From positions 124,001-188,000 of the forward strand of contig JAJIRX010000708.1 in NCBI GenBank assembly GCA_023853785.1: a stretch of DNA of 64,000 nt, written 5' to 3'. This document shows, in pieces, positions 33,293-45,623 of the stretch. Under the pieces are notes generated by a model. That model saw only the letters and a list, made by a program, of their open reading frames with translations. It was not told the DNA's origin and did not search any database. Positions within the stretch are counted from its first letter, which is position 1. Every line of letters starts with the position of its first letter. Both the position numbers and the translations under genes were made by a program. Source of the DNA: Psilocybe azurescens (taxonomy: Eukaryota; Basidiomycota; Agaricomycetes; Agaricales; Agrocybaceae).

Positions 33293-33692
33293 ACTGGTAG
33301 TAAGACTTGTGGTCTATGAGGATAGGACAGGACATTCCCAGTGGGGCATTATTCACCTAGCTTATTCAAGAACTTATTATATCTGGTTTCATACTCATCT
33401 TATTTGGATCTTTGCTTTTACTCTGATCAATTCAGTGAGATGCCAACCAGAACATCCAAATTAAGGAAACGATTGTCCCGATTATGTCATTACACAAAAG
33501 AACGAGAGCCCATAGCGGATGCATCTTGAAGACCGACTGGAAGACAAGCATGATAACCGCTTCACCATCAGTGTATATGGTACACATAACAAAAATATCA
33601 CCATTGTTAGCCCGCGGAATAATCCATTTCATTGTTACAGTCACGGTGGCGTTCGTCATTCTGAACTCTTATTATAACTTCCACCATGCATC
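33293..33692. other. Intergenic between secreted protein and RCC1-like gene
   Basis: 400 bp with overlapping short frames and no clear feature. The RCC1-like gene might have a short upstream exon here. Confidence 0.3.
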
Positions 33693-34918
33693 ATGTTTAT
33701 GCTGTTATCGTCCGGCTCTAATGCTCACGGGCAGCTGGGGGTTGGCTCTGTCGAAGACGCTTACACATTCCAACCTTGCTCTTTTGCCGGCCAAATTCGA
33801 GACTCAAGCGTCATACACGTAGCGACTGGAGCCAACCACACTCTGGTTCTTCTAGAATTTGGCGATGGAGGACGAGAGCTGTGGGGATGTGGAGACGGAA
33901 GGAAGGGCCAGCTAGGAATGGGATACAAACAATGCGGAATGTCGACGTCTTTCAAGAAGGTCCAGTTGTCTTTGGTTGGTGCAGGCCTTGGCGATTATAC
34001 CTTCAAGTTTATCGAGGCCACTTGGGAAACGAGCTATGCAGTGCTTTGTTCTGAAGGGCGTCCAGATGTAGTGATATCCTTTGGTTCGGACGACTATGGT
34101 GATCTGGGTGTTGGCGGGGCAGCAGTAATTCTGAGAAAGATTTTCACTTCGTGCAGTTTGACCATCTTTTACCATCTGGAATTAGGCAAATCCAGGCGAT
34201 TTCTACTGGCCAACGACACGTCGTTGTACAACTACGGTCTGACTATTCATCGCTTCTAGTTGGATGGGGGCTTTCTCGTCATGGCCAACTTGGAAGCCCA
34301 GCAGGCACATCGTTCTCATCCATTCCCCGGCCCATTTCATTTGATTCCGATGATAGGTTAGTAGACAAGCCGCTGTCCTACGCCCTTGGTATACATCATA
34401 CCATCGTCCACCATCACTCAGACAAAATTATCGGCCTTGGATCTGATCGAAAGGGTCAATTACAAGTCGTACAACGGTGTAGCGCGAACCACGCAGACGT
34501 CCAAAGCGCCCACAGCACTTGGAATGGGTCCTATATTGTCGTCGCAAACCAAGGGAAATGGGAAATATGGTCTTCTGGAAGTAATTCTCGCAGTCAGCTT
34601 GGTTGGACGCCAAATGAAGATGACGTTGTGGGGGTCGTCAAATTTCCAGATCATGTCGATCGACAGAAATCGTCTGTTTCAGTGGCTTGCGGCAGCGAGC
34701 ATGTTCTTGCTCTCGTCAGCCACTCTGATCGCCTTACAGAGGTATGGGGCTGGGGTTGGAATGAGCATGGAAACCTTGGTATCGGTCATACGGAGGATAT
34801 TCCTTCACCTGTCACTATATGGCCACGAAAAGATGCTGTCAGAATATCCAACGTCTGTGGAGTGTGGGCGGGTTCTGGAACCAGTTGGATATGTACTGAA
34901 ACCGAAGACGATGTTTAG
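33693..34918 (+). CDS. RCC1-like seven-bladed beta-propeller protein
   Basis: Seven RCC1-type blades can be counted by their GxGxxxxGQLG signatures: SSGSNAHGQLGVGS, ELWGCGDGRKGQLGMGY, VISFGSDDYGDLGVG, LVGWGLSRHGQLGSPAG, IIGLGSDRKGQLQ, EIWSSGSNSRSQLGW, EVWGWGWNEHGNLGIGHTED. Length is about 408 aa, one whole propeller with no extra domains, resembling yeast Ats1/SERGEF-type proteins more than nuclear Ran-GEF. Role unknown. The frame switches at the G run 34116-34119; one added G joins the two halves exactly. ATG 33693 immediately precedes blade one; a short upstream exon cannot be excluded. Confidence 0.82.
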
Positions 34919-35779
34919 GTTTGTTAGCTTTTTCTGTTCGACTGGTATATTTTTGAGTGATTTTGTTTCAGCGGACCTAGCGTATATGCGTGTTTTAATG
35001 CTATTAGCAACGTATACAACGCCGTAGCAGAATATTCTGAATTTCTACGCATTACGTTCGGCCGTCATCCGCGTCGTCTTGCATAAGATGACGGTCATGA
35101 CAAAGACTACACGGCAAAGAATAACCGTCCCCCGCCCCCGTGAATGGTGTACGCAGAATTCAGACACTTTTCACTCGTCAAGGAATTCTCCGCCCACTGG
35201 CGAAGCCCCTCCTATTCCATATCCATATGTCGTGATATTCTCCACTGATCCTTCCCAAGGTGATCGGCTTATTCCATCTTTTAGTGCTCAGAATGCATGA
35301 TTCTCTTTGGGGGTTCGTTCTCCCTCTGATCTATCGACATCATCTTTGAAATGCAGATTCTCTCGGGATTCTTTGAGATGTTAGATTTTTGCGCCTCCTG
35401 CATCAGTATCTGATTTTCATCGCGTAGCTTCGCAATACAATTAGGAGCCTTCCGGGGCCCCAATGCACTGAATAGGTACGCTGTATTGGTCCTGTGCTGA
35501 TGGCGTGATCCATCTGAACTGACCCGTACAATGTTTGGAATGCAGACTGGTAGAACATTTTGACGTGAAGGTCCCTCAGGTCTATCAGCGTGCCCACGCT
35601 TTCTGTTTCATGTTTTTTTGCATGTCGCGCTGTTAAACGCCGGCACGCAGTGATTGTTCCTCCCACTGAGGATTATGCCGGAGGCTCGTAATCATCGATC
35701 TCACTGGTATAAAGGGCAGACCAGAATGAACATACGTTTCGTTACAGAACATCGCTTGGTTCCTCCATCGCTTTACAAC
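34919..35779. other. Intergenic, left border of the peptide array
   Basis: About 860 bp with small unassigned frames on both strands. At the right end a TATAAAG box (35708-35714) precedes the first peptide gene by about 70 bp. Confidence 0.4.
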
Positions 35780-36272
35780 ATGAGATTCGCGTCCCTCTTC
35801 TGTGCTACCGCCATTGTGTTCGCGTCCCAGGCATTTGCCAGTCCTGCTCCTCAGACTACTACAGCTACTGCGAAGCAATGCAAGGAGTCGTCATTTTCTT
35901 TCCTGACATATCATTAGTAATGAGATTACTATCTAGGCTCTGGTCCTGCTGGAGCGGTTGCCATTCCAGGCTCCGGAAATACTGCTACACTTGTAAGTTT
36001 TGATCTTGCCCGTCCTTTTTCAGAATTCATTTCCAACGTGTCTTCGATGAATATGTAGAAATGTAAGTTGTTCTTACGACATTATCCTACCAATATATTC
36101 TGAACAGCACATGCTGCATAGGCCCCTTCGGATATCGATGCTGTGGTCCGTATATCAACGGCTACGGAAGGTAAGATATACCGCGCGTTAGGTTTCATGA
36201 GCAAGTTGTTGATGCACTTCGATCCTTAGTTGTTTCGCGGGAGAAGTGGGAATTTGCCCTTTAATTGCTTAA
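35780..36272 (+). CDS. Six-cysteine secreted peptide, array member A
   Basis: Exons 35780-35879, 35937-35992, 36059-36062, 36122-36170, 36230-36272; 252 nt, 83 aa. Signal peptide MRFASLFCATAIVFASQAFA. First Cys at the exon 1/2 junction (KQ-C), second at the exon 3/4 junction, then CPFGYRCCGP, a nine-residue loop, C, seven residues and CPLIA. Exon 3 is 4 nt (AAAT). Intron 1 appears to use a GC donor (GCAAGG). The first inter-Cys loop is much longer than in other members because exon 2 is 56 nt. The TATAAAG box lies 72 bp upstream. Family unknown; secreted by prediction. Confidence 0.75.
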
Positions 36273-37424
36273 AGATCTTCGTATTCAACCGACATAAAAT
36301 TTGAGCTATTTCTGTATGCTATGTACTTCATTTCTATATTTGCTCAAGTCATGAATTGCAATAGTTAGTTGGAGTACGTCTGGGATCTGAAGATAAATAT
36401 GATGAACACCCCCATAAAGCAATCCCACTATTTACTTATTGAATAGACTTGAATATGAAACAAATCGGAACATTAAAAAGGGCTACAGAGGTTATATTTG
36501 CCAGTTATGGGATGCGGTTTCATTTATTCTCCGCATCTTCCGGTGAAGATCTTTGTCGGTCTTGGGGAGTTATTCATGTACTCGGGTCGATGTAAGGAAT
36601 TTCAAGAAAGTTCTGGAGCGCGCCTTCATAAACAAAGCGCCCTCAGTGATCCGAGGATGTTTTCAAGTCATTGCCGTGCTGCGCCGGGACGCAGTTATGG
36701 GCAGGCTCTCCGCCATAGCCCAGGGCGGTCTCACAGGATTGTTGCTATTAATGGTTTATATTTGCTAAGCACGTAATTTAATCGGCGACAAGTCAGTTTC
36801 GGGGCACCATTTATATTTCTATTCGGCGCTAATGCAATGAAAGTTATTTTACTTCGTCCACCGTCGCATTCAAGTCGGAAATCCGAGAGGTACTTGGAGT
36901 TGCTGACAATAATCTTTTAAGGATCAACGATTTGCTACTCGTCAAATGCATAGTTTTTTTTGGCATGATGTGAGTTCCGTACAGGCACATACTAAGCGTT
37001 GAGCTATTTATATCATAGGGATGGACCCCTGTGTCAAGCTTGAGCTTCAAGAGTCATCCGGTGCTCCAGTTGATACCTTGCCCTTCTTCCAACTCCCCAG
37101 GCACGGCGCGTTCATCATCCTCGCATCTTGAAGCGAACAAGTCATCCACTTTCTCATGTGGAGACGCTTGTCTCAGCAAACTGTGATGCAAAAATAGAAA
37201 CACCGGGCCTGGCAATGAACATTCTGGAGCATCGAAATTCCTCGACTGTCGCCGCCCTGCAAGGATATCACCCAAAATCTGTAAAATTTATTGTTCCGTA
37301 GCATATCTCCTAAAGGACTTGCTGTTGGATAGTTCTCTTATTTTAGAGAACTGGCGGGCGACCGAATGATATAAAGCCGGCGCATATCCTACTCTCAATT
37401 GGTATCTCAGCACTCATAGTCGCC
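36273..37424. other. Spacer between array members A and B
   Basis: No supported gene. A forward frame (36498-36776) and a reverse frame (37054-37275) are open but show no signal peptide, CC motif or known domain. A TATAAAG box at 37371-37377 belongs to member B. Confidence 0.35.
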
Positions 37425-37867
37425 ATGCAATTCACCCTTCTAGCAAGTATTTCCCTTCTCTTCGTCGGACAGGCTCTTGCAGTGCCTAGTCCTCAAGGCG
37501 GTCCAATCATCTATCGCTGTATGTGATTTGACAGACTTCACTGGCCTATAACCATAACTAAGTATTACCGTATTGCTTCTAGGCCATCCACCAACCATCG
37601 CAACTGTAAGATTGATTTTTGACTGATACCGACTCGCACTAACCATGCTACATAGGACTGTAAATTTACTCCTGTCAAGGATAGTATATGAGAATGTTAT
37701 TAATGACTCTTGTTTGCTTTAGGCCCACCTACTTACAACTGCTGTGGTCCTTACGGAAATGCCGACGGGCTTGGCGGATAGTGAGTCAAACTAGTTGGTC
37801 AAGCGCTTGCACAGCCGCTAACATTACGAATAGTTGCCGCGCACCAGGCCTATTGTGCATTCGCTAA
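37425..37867 (+). CDS. Six-cysteine secreted peptide, array member B
   Basis: Exons 37425-37518, 37583-37605, 37656-37659, 37723-37780, about 37834-37867; about 70 aa. Signal peptide MQFTLLASISLLFVGQALA, pro-like PSPQGGPIIYRC ending in the first Cys at the splice junction. Exon 3 is the 4-nt GACT. Exon 4 gives CPPTYNCCGPYGNADG, and exon 5 gives CRAPGLLC followed by IR and stop instead of PL. TATA box 54 bp upstream. A divergent member of the family. Confidence 0.75.
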
Positions 37868-38703
37868 ATGTCATAGAAGAGGATATTAATAGTATTTCGG
37901 AGACTATTACCGTTCATATCTGTACCGCGGCAGATGAGATATCCGTTAATACGAACCTTGTGCCAAAGATTGTAATCTGAGTCATAAGTAATGCTAAGCA
38001 GAAGGACGTTCGATAACCCTTGCTGTAGGCAGGTTGAAAGGAATCACGTTATCCTCAGGATCTATAGAAACTGTAGAAGACAATCCTTCATGCTAATATG
38101 TGAGGTAAGGCAAAGGATTAGCCGCTTATTACAGTAATGCTAAGATGGGGCAGACTGAAACACTTCTGAGACTAGTATAAGTATATGGAAGGTAGTCCTT
38201 ATAAATGCGGGTCTACGTGGCCATTACGAGTCAACTGTCCGAAGGCTTCCTGAATTTTGTATTTAATGCATAGTGATACGACGACGGCTGCGATGTACAT
38301 ATACAACTCATACCTATTAACTGACGTCTGGTTCTCCGAATTGAAGTACTGATTTAAGGCAGTCTATATGTAGTTCCGTCAAGGTGTCTCTCCGGAGGAA
38401 TACAGTTGAAGCGGAGTATAAATCTGCCTGGAATGGTGGACGAGCGGGGTAGTCATCAAATTTACCAAATGTCAATGTTCAATTGCACAGAGAGTTGTGA
38501 TATAGATCAGGAGCTGGATATTTGTTAATCTAAAGGAGGTAGAAAGGCTTGACCGCTCGAGTGAACCAGAAGATGCGTCGGAGCGAACCTTTAGTCTTGG
38601 CATCGAGTTTGTGTATAAAACCTGGCACTAGAAGCAGCAATAATCGATAGACACCCACCTTACTTCTCAGCTAAGCAGTGCACCTAGTTGAAATTCATTC
38701 GAA
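37868..38703. other. Spacer between array members B and C
   Basis: No open frame of note. TATAAAA at 38614-38620 precedes member C. Confidence 0.4.
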
Positions 38704-39121
38704 ATGCAGTTCAGAGCCATCACCGTCACCACCATTATGGTTTTGATATCGGCGGCCTTTGCCCTTCCCGGCTCCGCCCTCGACAAGATATGTAAGTAAA
38801 AGTAGTTTTACATCGTCATATCCATTTTGACAGCTGTACTATCCTACTAATAGGTACTACGGATGCTGTAAGTCCAATTAGTGCTTCCTTTGTCATTTCC
38901 TTACTGAACTTGGCTTCTAGGAGTGTAATACGTCTCTTGCCAATGAGTAGACTAAAAAGTTCGAAACTAACCAATGCGTTACAGGTGGATCGAAGAAGTT
39001 GCATTGTTGCGGCTTTGTTGCCACTCATAAAACGTGAGTCTTCTTCGTCTTGGCCGTGTACAAGCTTGCGCTGAATACACCTTCAATCGCTAGTTGTCTT
39101 CCACTTGATACAGTCTGCTGA
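38704..39121 (+). CDS. Six-cysteine secreted peptide, array member C
   Basis: Exons 38704-38791, 38854-38867 (14 nt), 38921-38924 (4 nt, GAGT), 38985-39033, 39094-39121; 183 nt, 60 aa. Signal peptide MQFRAITVTTIMVLISAAFA, then Cys at the exon 1/2 and 3/4 junctions. SKKLHCCGF replaces the usual P-x-G-Y motif, and the C-terminus is CLPLDTVC followed directly by stop. The six-Cys order is retained although most other residues differ. TATA box 90 bp upstream. Confidence 0.72.
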
Positions 39122-39607
39122 AGATCACGACATTCACATGCTGCCTGGAAATCTGAGGAATAGCTCGAAATATTTTCGAGAAGATTAGTAGACCTATCTA
39201 ACTCACAAGTCATTGCGACCGTACTTAAGATTCCTCCTAATTCATTATTCCGAAAATTCCAATGGGGTTGAAGCTGAGAACTAATAATTCCTGTCAGGCA
39301 GGTACTCCTGGTCTACCCCTTGTTTCCACGGTATATGCCGTACAAATACTAAGTAATAGTGGTGCTAAGTGCCCGGGCCATGTGGGACATGCCTTGAGTG
39401 GCGCTTAATTTGATGGTTAATGGCGTAAACGGCAACTGTGACCTGTTGTGGAAATGAGAAGTGGGCTTGGCATTCAGCGCTCAGCCTTCGGGCAGAGTTC
39501 ACAGCCTGTGAAGTATATATATGAAGGACTATTGGAAGTGTTAGGCACATTAAGCATTATGTTCTACAACGTTCTTTCCTGCTCATAGCCTCACAATTGT
39601 CCGACAT
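39122..39607. other. Spacer between array members C and D
   Basis: Members C (forward) and D (reverse) converge on this 486-bp stretch. No gene seen. Confidence 0.4.
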
Positions 39608-40064
39608 TTAAAATATGCAGACCTGACCTGGCTTCAACTTGCGACATCTGCCATACCGCGACGTTAATTATCGTCGAAATAAGTTCACCCGATCGAAAGA
39701 GACACCTACATTCCGCCGACGTCCTGAAGTATAGGACCACAGCATGTCCATTGGGGACTGGGGCCTAGAGGAGGTGCTTAGATTTCATTGTGCCTAGTTG
39801 AGACAGCAACATTACTCACAGTTGTCCTAGGAAATATCCAGCGACGTCAATACCTGCGTTACATCGTCAAATGCTTCGAACTGAATAACTCACAACTCCG
39901 TTCGCACCTGCGACAGTCAGTCAGTTTCAGGTCTGATCACGATCAATATAAATATAGTGCTTACAATGGTATACCGGTGCGTCGTCCCTCTCCTCGGCTG
40001 TCGGAATAGCGAGGCCTTGGGCAACGAAGAGCAGCAGCACAGAAAGTACGTAGAATCTCGCCAT
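39608..40064 (-). CDS. Six-cysteine secreted peptide, array member D
   Basis: Reverse strand; exons 39965-40064, 39894-39907 (14 nt), 39820-39826 (7 nt), 39710-39764, 39608-39647; 216 nt, 71 aa. Signal peptide MARFYVLSVLLLFVAQGLA, then AEERDDAPVYHC ending at the first splice. Exon 4 reads CPSPQWTCCGPILQDVGG, and the last exon CRKLKPGQVC then IF and stop. TATTTAAAG-like box about 50 bp upstream. The only intact reverse member in the left half of the array. Confidence 0.75.
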
Positions 40065-41427
40065 TTGAATTTGAAATGATATCCGTAGGTCAGTGTCTGA
40101 GGAACGTTCTCTTTAAATAGCCTGAAATATGGTCTTGGCGCCGTCTTACAAGGATCTCTAGTATTTCTTGCTCGATTCCTATCAGAATTTTCCGACAGTA
40201 GGACACCTGACGGTGGGTTGCTCCAAGCTCTCTCACAGAAATGGAGCCGACAAAATAAGGGTTGGACGAGTACGAGATATATATTATTTTTTGGGGACGT
40301 CATGGTAGCTGTACGGGAGTTGATCATAATCACAGCGCCCCCAATGCGGCTCAAGTAAGAATGATCCTGCTGAGAGTTGTGGGGACAATGCATGATACTC
40401 TTGGTTTGAAAAGGATTTTTACCCCTGCGGACGCCCTGGAATGCCCCACGGTCTCCTCAAGAGGGTTAATTTCTGAAGGCCGCACGCCTACAGGTTAACT
40501 TTGAGCCATCTACGTAGACAGCATCTGAACATCAGAAAATGCAATCCCCCTGCCAAGATAATTTGTCAATACATGTGGTATGTACCCACAGGCCTAGGAA
40601 AGACCGCTCCGGCGAGAACTCAGGAGACCTTCCGAGAAAAAGCCAGGTAAATTGATAGCTCGAACTGCGACAAAATGTAAATGGTCATCAGCAGTCATAG
40701 TCGCACCGGTCAGTACCGAGAGTCGAAATGCAGAGGTACGTTGCTATAGCCACGTATATACTCTACATTCACAGTGCGCATGATATGATCACGGACAACT
40801 CCTTTTCCAACGGTCTTTGCACTACATCTGACTCTCAGGTGAAGGGTAGAGTCAATCATGTGTCCCCGAAGTGTCCCGCGTCAAAAGGACCGGCGCTGAT
40901 CCTAAAAATAACTGGCATAGTATTTTAAATGTCCGACAGCAGAGGAGGACCCTAGAACAACAGCTTGGATCCGTCTCGACTCTTTCCAGAGTTGGAAGAG
41001 GAAATCAACATTCCGAGGATTAGCATGTCGATTTCAATCTCGGATGTAGAGGGCAAGTAGTGTATGCGCACCTCCTATTTCACTGTCGCATTCAAGTTCT
41101 AATAGCGGCGATTGCAACGCTACTGAGAGCGCCGCTGCGCATCAAAGCATCTGGCAGACAAGTCCGACTTGAAAGAAAGCAGCTCAGAGTTTATTCGGAA
41201 GAAAACACAAATGTGTTTGTTCCCCGGCATGTCCCCTGAATAATCCGTAGTGATAAGTGGTAGAAAACTTTCGAAAGCGCAGTCTGCACATACACCTAAA
41301 GTACTAGACAGCTTTCAAAATCCTGGCAACGGCTTTATAATAGACAGAGCCAGTTAAATACTGAGCGTTGGTGAGGCGAGCACGTTATTCAGAAAACCCA
41401 CCACCAACACCACCACCAAAGACCATC
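40065..41427. other. Spacer between array members D and E
   Basis: About 1.4 kb without a supported gene. A forward frame at 40728-40928 (66 codons, start MQRYVAIATYILYIHSAHD) has a hydrophobic start and three Cys but no CC pair or microexon structure. A TATA-like TTTATAATAG at 41334 precedes member E. Confidence 0.35.
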
Positions 41428-41937
41428 ATGAAGCTCTCTTTTGTACCTGTCGCGATAGCAGCGCTATTCATTGCGCAGTGCAGTGCCGGCTTCCAGCGTC
41501 TCAGCGGACATCATAGAGGTCGCCCAACCCTTACTCGTTCCCCTAGCTCAACATCGACAGCTGGGATTATACATTGTAGTTTCGGTGCGCGTCATCTAAA
41601 ATTAAATCACAGAGAGAGTAGAGGACTGACCCTCGGAAACAGGTACTGGTATCAATGTAAGTCAACCATCGTATGAATAGATGATCGAATTCATGCTTAT
41701 CGCACGCGTCGTTCTGGTGACTAAGGCCAAGCCATGTGAGGACACATTATTTCTGAACACTGATTGTCTGGGTCTTGAGCTCATTGAGTGTGATTGCAGG
41801 TCCTCCAGGTTTTCGGTGCTGCGGGCCCATTTCTTCAGAGGGCGGACAGTAAGTTGTTGCAAAAATTAGATGGCATTTGTTGACGAGTTTTGGGTTCTAG
41901 GTGTCTTGATACACCTGGAATTGCTTGTCCTGCCTAG
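41428..41937 (+). CDS. Six-cysteine secreted peptide, array member E
   Basis: Exons 41428-41575, 41643-41656 (14 nt), 41726-41735 (10 nt), 41800-41848, 41901-41937; 258 nt, 85 aa. Signal peptide MKLSFVPVAIAALFIAQCSA, an unusually long basic/Ser-Thr-rich pro-region, then IIHC at the first junction. Motif CPPGFRCCGPISSEGGQC, end LDTPGIACPA and stop. The additional Cys in the leader would be removed with the signal peptide. TATA-like box about 90 bp upstream. Confidence 0.8.
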
Positions 41938-42117
41938 ATAGCCGAGTCGGTATATGGCGAGTGAAAGGACAAGGAGAAGAAGGGGAATGCAACAGGTTTT
42001 GCATATAGGTTGATGACGACGACGACGTAACATCACTAGATCTTATACGCAACACAGTGATCCTGTCAGATAGACGCATATATAGAGTAATTGTGAAGCG
42101 TGATTTTCTTTCTCTCT

Positions 42118-42310
42118 TCAGAAGGCACAGATTTCTGCTACGGGTCTGCATCTGGACATAGGTAGAGGAATATATGTGCAGTTAGAGAAATAGTGATCGC
42201 GTTTGGTATGAAAGCGTACGAACGTTCTGCCTTCCCTCGTAATTGGGCCACAGCACATGTATAAGGCTGGACCTAGTAAATGATGAGCGTACACGATGTT
42301 AGAAAGATAG
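42118..42310 (-). pseudogene. Remnant of an array member (F)
   Basis: The two last exons of a family member are intact on the reverse strand: 42224-42272 (PALYMCCGPITREGRT) and 42118-42151 (CRPVAEICAF, stop), joined by a normal intron. Upstream I could not find a matching signal peptide or the 14-nt exon with usable splice sites, so the 5' half is missing or strongly altered. Confidence 0.6.
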
Positions 42311-43062
42311 GAATTTTTACAGGATTTGTGTGGTGGAGAATCCACTCCAATAGTGGCAAACTCAACCCGTCGACTCCACCTGATGAACATTCGAATCACT
42401 TTAGTACGCAGCCTAATTTCTTTTTTTTTGCTCACAGTAAAATATATTAATTCGCAATGCAGCAACCTTCACGTGCAGAAGTAAGACAGGCCAATTTCAA
42501 CAATGCAAAGACTTCAGAAAGTAATGGAAAACATTGCGAGCCCGAAGAATCATAAAGGCAGAGTAAATAGCACATAAGTGCAACTGGGTAGCATAGATGC
42601 CCAATATTTGTACGAATTTCACGTAGAATCAACGTGGGGGATGCAGGGGTGACCTGGATAAACGCACTAGGGTAGGAAGCTTAGTCCAGGTACCGCAGTT
42701 GCACTCAAGTTGCACTGAACTGGCAAAGAGAGCCGCGACTCGACGGTGGGCACGTTGCGATCATCCAGAGTTTTTGATGAAGCCAAGGCATTCCTAATAT
42801 ATAGCTCGGAATCTTGTATCTATCCAGTGAAATGGGCAGACCAAGGGCAGACAAGGATGAGAATCATGAGATTGGGACGAGGGCGAACCCAGAGAAGCTG
42901 AAGCAAGTCACAAGTGCCTTGTGGCAGTGCGCTTAGTCAGCCATATTCGCGAACACCGTCATGTGATGAGCGCGTATTGTTGTTCGAGGGCAGATTTCGA
43001 ATTCAACGACTCAAACCGACGACAACAACAAGCTCACAAGCAGCTCAACGACGAGTCCTTGC
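42311..43062. other. Spacer before the kinesin gene
   Basis: It contains whatever remains of the 5' half of remnant F and the kinesin promoter. A reverse frame 42447-42632 is open but not recognisable. No TATA box obvious at the kinesin start. Confidence 0.35.
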
Positions 43063-45623
43063 ATGTCACGTCTACCACGCTTGAGGAGCTCATCTCCGGA
43101 CAGAGCCCACACTGCCGATGCTGGGCCCTCGTTGCCGACAAGGATGCCCCAAACCAGCCTTAAACGAAAGGCAATCATCGAGGAGGACGATGAAGAGGCT
43201 TTGGATCAACCGCGGAAGCTCCCAGCCTTTGGACCCGTCAGACCGAGTAGACCACTACAGCCTTCAAGGACAGCTACCAATTTAAACTCATCTCGCGGGG
43301 CACCGATGCCCAAGCCACTTACGAAGCCAAGGGCACCAATCCTGACACGATCTACAAGAGGGACAAGCGCACCACCTACCAGCTCAAAGCCACCCTCTAA
43401 ACCAACCACTGTCACAAGAACCACCACCGGAAGAACAGCGTCTGGTTCCGGATCCGTTAGGCCTGCGGCCGGTATGCGACCCACAGACGACAAACGATTC
43501 AACGAACTGCAGACGCAATTAACCTCGATTGAAACTGCTCGAGCAGCCGATGCAGCTCGTCTTGCGGCAGATATGGAAGCGGAGCGCAACAAGGTTGCGG
43601 AACTGCAGGCCAACCATCGCGCGCTCTCGAACGAGCTCGCGAACGCCAAGTCCCAGGAGCTCAACCAGCGCCGCGAGCTCGTCCATGCATCTGATGAGAT
43701 CGAGAATTTGAAGAAAAAGCATGGGAGGGAAGTTATGGATTTTGAGATGGACATCAAAAAGCGGGATCGTGAACTGCGCGAGGTCAATGAGGATCTACGG
43801 ATTTGCAGAAGTGACCTGGAACGAGAGAGGGAGACGGTTTCGTCTCTGAAGAACACAATTTCACACCAATCGACTGCCCATCTTACACTTACGACTCAGA
43901 ATCACGCTCTCGAGGGCCAGTCGATGGCCCTGCAGTCACAAATTGACGCATATGCTCGGACGGTCTCCGAGATGACTCTGAAATTGGAGACGACTCAAAA
44001 GCAGGTTGAGGACCTAAAGAAGGAGGCTATGGAGAATGAATTTGTCCGCCGAAAACTTCACAATATGGTTCAAGAACTCAAAGGCAACATTCGCGTCTTC
44101 TGTCGCGTCCGCCCAGTTCTGCCTTCGGATCTCGTCACGTACTCTAGCACTCTATCGTCTTCGGGGACTTCGAGTAATGGATCGGAAGGCGGAAGCGTCG
44201 ACTTCGAGAAAGCCAAGGAGGAGCTTCAGGCCAATATGATTTATCCCGATAAGTTGGACCGTAAAGAGATAGTGCTCGCTTCTTCGTCTTCCAGTGCCAC
44301 TGGACAAGAGAGGAAAGAGGTTTACAACTTCGGCTTCGATCGTGTAAGTTGTTTTACCATATGGAGAGCTCTGTTGAAACTGATGCTCCTGCTATAGGTT
44401 TTCGAGCCGGAATCTACACAAGCAGAAGTTTTCGAAGAGATCTCCCAACTAGCCCAGAGCTGCACAGATGGTTATAACGTCTGTATTTTTGCATATGGTC
44501 AAACAGGTTCAGGCAAATCATTCACCATGGAGGGTGGTTCTGTGAGTATTCAACAGCCCTCGATGATTCGTCTGTCTGATTCTGTAACGTTCGTCTAGTC
44601 AGAATCCAGCCAGGGTATGATCCCCAGGGCAGTTGAGCAAGTCTTTCGTGTCGCTGGAGAGATGAAGACTCGCGGATGGGAATACACCCTAGAAGGGCAA
44701 TTCCTCGAAATCGTGAGTACCTGCTACACTATAAAGCACCCGCGGTCTCATATTTCTTCTTTCTCTAGTATAACGAGACGATCAACGACCTCCTCGGAAA
44801 GGGCGAGTTCGACAAGAAGAAACATGAGATTAAACACGATCCCAAGACCGGGTCGACCCGCGTTACAGACGTTGAAGTTGTGCAGCTCACCTCTCCCTCA
44901 CAAGTGCGCAACCTCCTCGCTCTCGCCCAGTCGCGGAGGAGCGTAGCTGCGACAATGATGAACGAGCGCTCCTCGCGCTCCCATTCTGTCTTTACACTGC
45001 GTATCAGCGGGGTCAATGTTGGGCTGGATGGGTGTCCGGGCACGGGGGAGAGGTGTGAGGGGAGTTTGAATTTGGTGGATTTGGCGGGAAGCGAGAGGCT
45101 GAACGTGAGCTTCGCAAATGGGGCGGATAAGGAAAGAGTTAGGGAGACGCAGAATATCAATAGGAGCTTGAGTGCGCTGGGGGATGTGATTGCTGCGCTG
45201 GGGGAGAAGGGAGACAAGGGTGGTGATAAACATATCCCATACCGAAATTCGAAAGTAGGCACTCTTATCCTTTTCTCTGTGGGATAGATTTGCTGACTCT
45301 TATTGCTTGTCGCCAGCTCACATACCTTCTGCAAAATTCTCTCAGCGGCAATTCGAAGACACTGGTTCGTCAACCTCAGTCGCTTTCCATATTCGTTCCT
45401 ACTAAATCTTACCTTTCCTTTATAATTCGTATAGATGGTTCTCAACTTGTCGCCACTTGCTGCGCATATGCAGGAGTCTCTAACATCGCTCAGATTTGCG
45501 ACCAAGGTTTGATCTGATACCAGTCATTTTACCGGGCTGCGCTTTGCTGACCACTATCTGGCATATGTACAGGTGAACAACACGACTATTGGGACAGCGA
45601 AGAAGCAGACCCGTACTTCATGA
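43063..45623 (+). CDS. Kinesin-14 (C-terminal motor, Kar3/KlpA type)
   Basis: Seven exons: 43063-44343, 44398-44541, 44599-44712, 44769-45254, 45317-45364, 45435-45506 and a last exon of about 51 nt ending 45623; about 731 aa. A basic Ser/Pro-rich tail (residues 1-150) and a coiled coil (about 155-340) are followed by the neck and motor: [14 protein letters not shown]-loop [17 protein letters not shown], switch [16 protein letters not shown], switch [55 protein letters not shown], end [11 protein letters not shown]. The motor at the C-terminus directly after the coiled coil defines minus-end-directed kinesin-14, acting in spindle and nuclear movement. No frame breaks. It splits the peptide array. 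Confidence 0.95.

Noticed and set aside
43206..43856. Reverse 216-codon Ser/Arg-rich frame
   Set aside because: Antisense of the kinesin coiled-coil exon.
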